Assembly: GCA_003142355.1 (NCBI GenBank)
Contig: PLMF01000087.1
Coordinates: 3,874 to 11,350 of the forward strand
Reading direction: 5' to 3'
Source of the DNA: Bryobacterales bacterium
Lineage (GTDB): Bacteria; Acidobacteriota; Terriglobia; Bryobacterales; Bryobacteraceae
Length of the DNA: 7,477 nt
Positions within the stretch are counted from its first letter, which is position 1; each line of letters starts with the position of its first letter. Under the pieces are notes generated by a model. It did no database searches. It was given only the letters and a program-made list of their open reading frames with translations, and had not been told where the DNA came from. The position numbers and the translations under genes were made by a program. Positions 6,310-7,477 of this stretch are shown here, in pieces.

Positions 6310-7269
6310 TCAGATCTCCACTCTTTCGATGAGGTTGGGGTCGTTGGTTCCGAGTTTGTGCTGAGCATCGGCGGCCCTGGCGATGTAGGCCGGTTCGCGC
6401 TTGGCATCGCGCAGGGACTGGACGCCCTTCTCGGCCCGTTTTTGTTCGATGATGCGCCACCCGGTGTAATCGAGCGCCACGGGGTCGCGGGAAATCAGAA
6501 TGCCGTTGAATGGCCAGGACCATTGCGGCATATAAGAAGGCCCGCCTTCATACTGGGGCGCGATGGCATCGCAGATGGTGAGCCTGAGCTTCTGGCGGAT
6601 GGGCGGCAGCATGTTGACATCGGCGACGTAGGGATCGCCGGCGGTGAGGTGGTACTTGTTGGGGTTGTGTATGGCGCCGAACATGTTCTTGAGGGCCATG
6701 GTGACGCCCACAATGCCATGGTCTTTGAGCACCGGCAAATTGATGACTGCGTCGCAGGTTCGGGTGAGGGTGGTGGAGAGGAGACTGCCCACGCTGCCGT
6801 AGATGGCGAGATCGGTTTCGTAACCGGCGGCATCGTTGCCGACGTAGCGGATGCGATCCTTGCGAGAGGAGACGGGGAATCCGGCGCTCTCGAGATCGGA
6901 GTTGAGGCGGTCCCAGATGACGATGTTGGCGCGCGGAATTCCGGCCTGCTGGAGGCGCTCGCAGACGGCTTCGACGAGCACGGTACTGGTGGAATTGCCG
7001 CGGCCGGAGAGGCAATTGACTTTCAGGCCGACAACCTCGCTGGGGCGGGCGATGCGCTTCCAGGCCTCGAGGGGGGAATCGGCGTTGTAGAGGGACTGGA
7101 GGGCGCGGTCGAGGAGGTTGAGGAGACGGGCGGAATCGAGGCGGGGGGCGGGGGCCGGGGAGGGGTCGCGGGAGATGACGACTTTGGATTTGGTCGGGAG
7201 GGCGGGGAGGGCGCCGGCCAGACAGGCCTGCAGGAGAACTCGGCGACTGGTGCCGGGATTTCGGTCCAT
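6310..7269 (-). CDS. DUF362 domain protein with Tat-type signal, first gene of the operon
   Basis: 319 residues from ATG at 7269. The N-terminus TSRRVLLQACLAGALPALP is a twin-arginine-like signal (SRRxLL plus hydrophobic run). The body matches DUF362: VGLKVNCLSG (80-89), INLPVLKDHG (176-185), MALKNMFGAIHNPNKYH (191-207) and ISRDPVALDYTGW (259-271). Some DUF362 proteins carry ferredoxin-type CxxC clusters; this one has five scattered cysteines (16, 86, 103, 172, 233) and no CxxC, so no iron-sulfur cluster is evident. DUF362 has no assigned biochemical role I can state. It lies 4 nt upstream of the radical SAM gene, so it is probably co-transcribed and functionally linked. A longer in-frame start at 7398 was rejected: GGGAG 6 nt before 7269 and the signal peptide favour the shorter form, and the extra region consists of palindromic repeats. 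Confidence 0.92.
   Translation of the reverse strand: MDRNPGTSRRVLLQACLAGALPALPTKSKVVISRDPSPAPAPRLDSARLLNLLDRALQSLYNADSPLEAWKRIARPSEVVGLKVNCLSGRGNSTSTVLVEAVCERLQQAGIPRANIVIWDRLNSDLESAGFPVSSRKDRIRYVGNDAAGYETDLAIYGSVGSLLSTTLTRTCDAVINLPVLKDHGIVGVTMALKNMFGAIHNPNKYHLTAGDPYVADVNMLPPIRQKLRLTICDAIAPQYEGGPSYMPQWSWPFNGILISRDPVALDYTGWRIIEQKRAEKGVQSLRDAKREPAYIARAADAQHKLGTNDPNLIERVEI
6316..6319 (-). promoter_or_regulatory. Ribosome binding site of the radical SAM gene
   Basis: GGAG on the minus strand, 10 nt before the ATG at 6305 and inside the end of the DUF362 gene. It supports the short start that gives the twin-arginine signal. Confidence 0.55.
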
Positions 7270-7275
7270 AGGCAA

Positions 7276-7280
7276 CTCCC
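7276..7280 (-). promoter_or_regulatory. Ribosome binding site of the DUF362 gene
   Basis: GGGAG on the minus strand, 6 nt before the ATG at 7269. It decides the start in favour of the 319-residue form over the in-frame extension that would read through the repeats. Confidence 0.7.
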
Positions 7281-7308
7281 ACGCCTGGCGGCCGGTGGCG
7301 GAAGGCTT

Positions 7309-7334
7309 GGCAGGCCTGAAGCCTGCCCCACCAA
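7309..7334 (-). repeat. REP-like palindrome, copy A of an inverted pair
   Basis: On the minus strand: head TTGGTGG (7334-7328), then stem GGCAGGC, loop TTCAG, stem GCCTGCC (7327-7309). The stem is a perfect 7 bp. The head contains GTGG at the foot of the hairpin, as in REP elements. An alternative fold also exists: GCCTGC at 7321-7326 pairs with GCAGGC at 7336-7341 across the head. Confidence 0.6.
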
Positions 7335-7353
7335 TGCAGGCACGCGGCACGAC

Positions 7354-7380
7354 TTGGTGGCGCAGGCGGTTCCGCCTGCG
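7354..7380 (+). repeat. REP-like palindrome, copy B of an inverted pair
   Basis: On the plus strand: the same head TTGGTGG (7354-7360), then a perfect 9-bp inverted repeat (CGCAGGCGG 7361-7369, TT, CCGCCTGCG 7372-7380). It is oriented opposite to copy A, 19 nt away, which is the paired arrangement known for REP units (BIME-like). Confidence 0.6.
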
Positions 7381-7424
7381 AGAACGGCGAATGGCCAATC
7401 TCCAGGGGCGAGCCTCGCTCGGAT

Positions 7425-7460
7425 GGCAAGCTGTAGCAAAGCTGTAGCATGCCCCACCGA
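7425..7460 (-). repeat. REP-like palindrome, diverged copy C
   Basis: On the minus strand: head TCGGTGG (7460-7454), then GGCA, an internal tandem repeat, and TGCC (7428-7425) closing the foot. It has the same head and GGCA/TGCC foot as copy A but a different interior. GTAGCAT (7444-7450) and ATGCTAC (7460-7466) can also pair across the head, giving a second fold similar to the alternative fold of copy A. Confidence 0.4.
7428..7449. repeat. 11-bp tandem direct repeat (two units)
   Basis: AAGCTGTAGCA occurs twice in a row with no mismatch, inside the palindrome copy C. It may have arisen by slippage or may be a paired binding site; nothing in the sequence decides between these. Confidence 0.6.
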
Positions 7461-7477
7461 TGCTACGCGGGCGACGG

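Noticed and set aside
7270..7398. N-terminal extension of the DUF362 gene by 43 codons
   Set aside because: The extension crosses the palindromic repeats, and a good ribosome binding site plus a Tat signal mark the start at 7269.
7309..7466. CRISPR array
   Set aside because: The repeats are palindromes of different sequence and orientation, with no regular spacers and no cas genes.

Overview
The window is GC-rich, densely coding bacterial DNA. The gene set and the GC-rich palindromes suggest Acidobacteriota (Solibacter/Bryobacter-like), but this rests on recall of gene content and style, not on a marker gene.

Left part, plus strand. The window opens inside a membrane-type spermidine-synthase-like gene (1-954, 5' end missing). 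A GC hairpin lies at its stop. Next comes a short piece that reads like the C-terminus of an alpha/beta-hydrolase (978-1046), then an intact minus-strand tRNA-Arg(TCT) with encoded CCA (1049-1125). A two-gene plus-strand unit follows: a secreted DUF2147 protein (GTG start at 1178) and, overlapping it by 17 bp, a 718-residue protein with a spermidine-synthase-like domain between two membrane bundles (1608-3764).

Right part, minus strand. Three tightly packed genes form an operon read from 7269 down to 3679: a DUF362 protein, the AmmeMemoRadiSam radical SAM enzyme, and a single-chain fusion of Memo (system B) and AMMECR1 (system A). Spacing is 4 nt between the first two and an ATGA overlap between the last two. 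The biochemical role of this system is not known to me. All three products carry apparent export signals (twin-arginine for the first two, Sec-type for the fusion), which would place the system, including a radical SAM enzyme, outside the cytoplasm. The operon converges on the 718-residue gene and the two reading frames overlap by 86 bp.

Short palindromes with a GTGG head at the foot of a hairpin, the layout of REP elements, occur three times in the 208 bp upstream of the operon (two as an inverted pair). A fourth copy lies in frame inside the 718-residue membrane protein gene. The 208 bp upstream of the operon hold these repeats, a ribosome binding site and no gene I can support.
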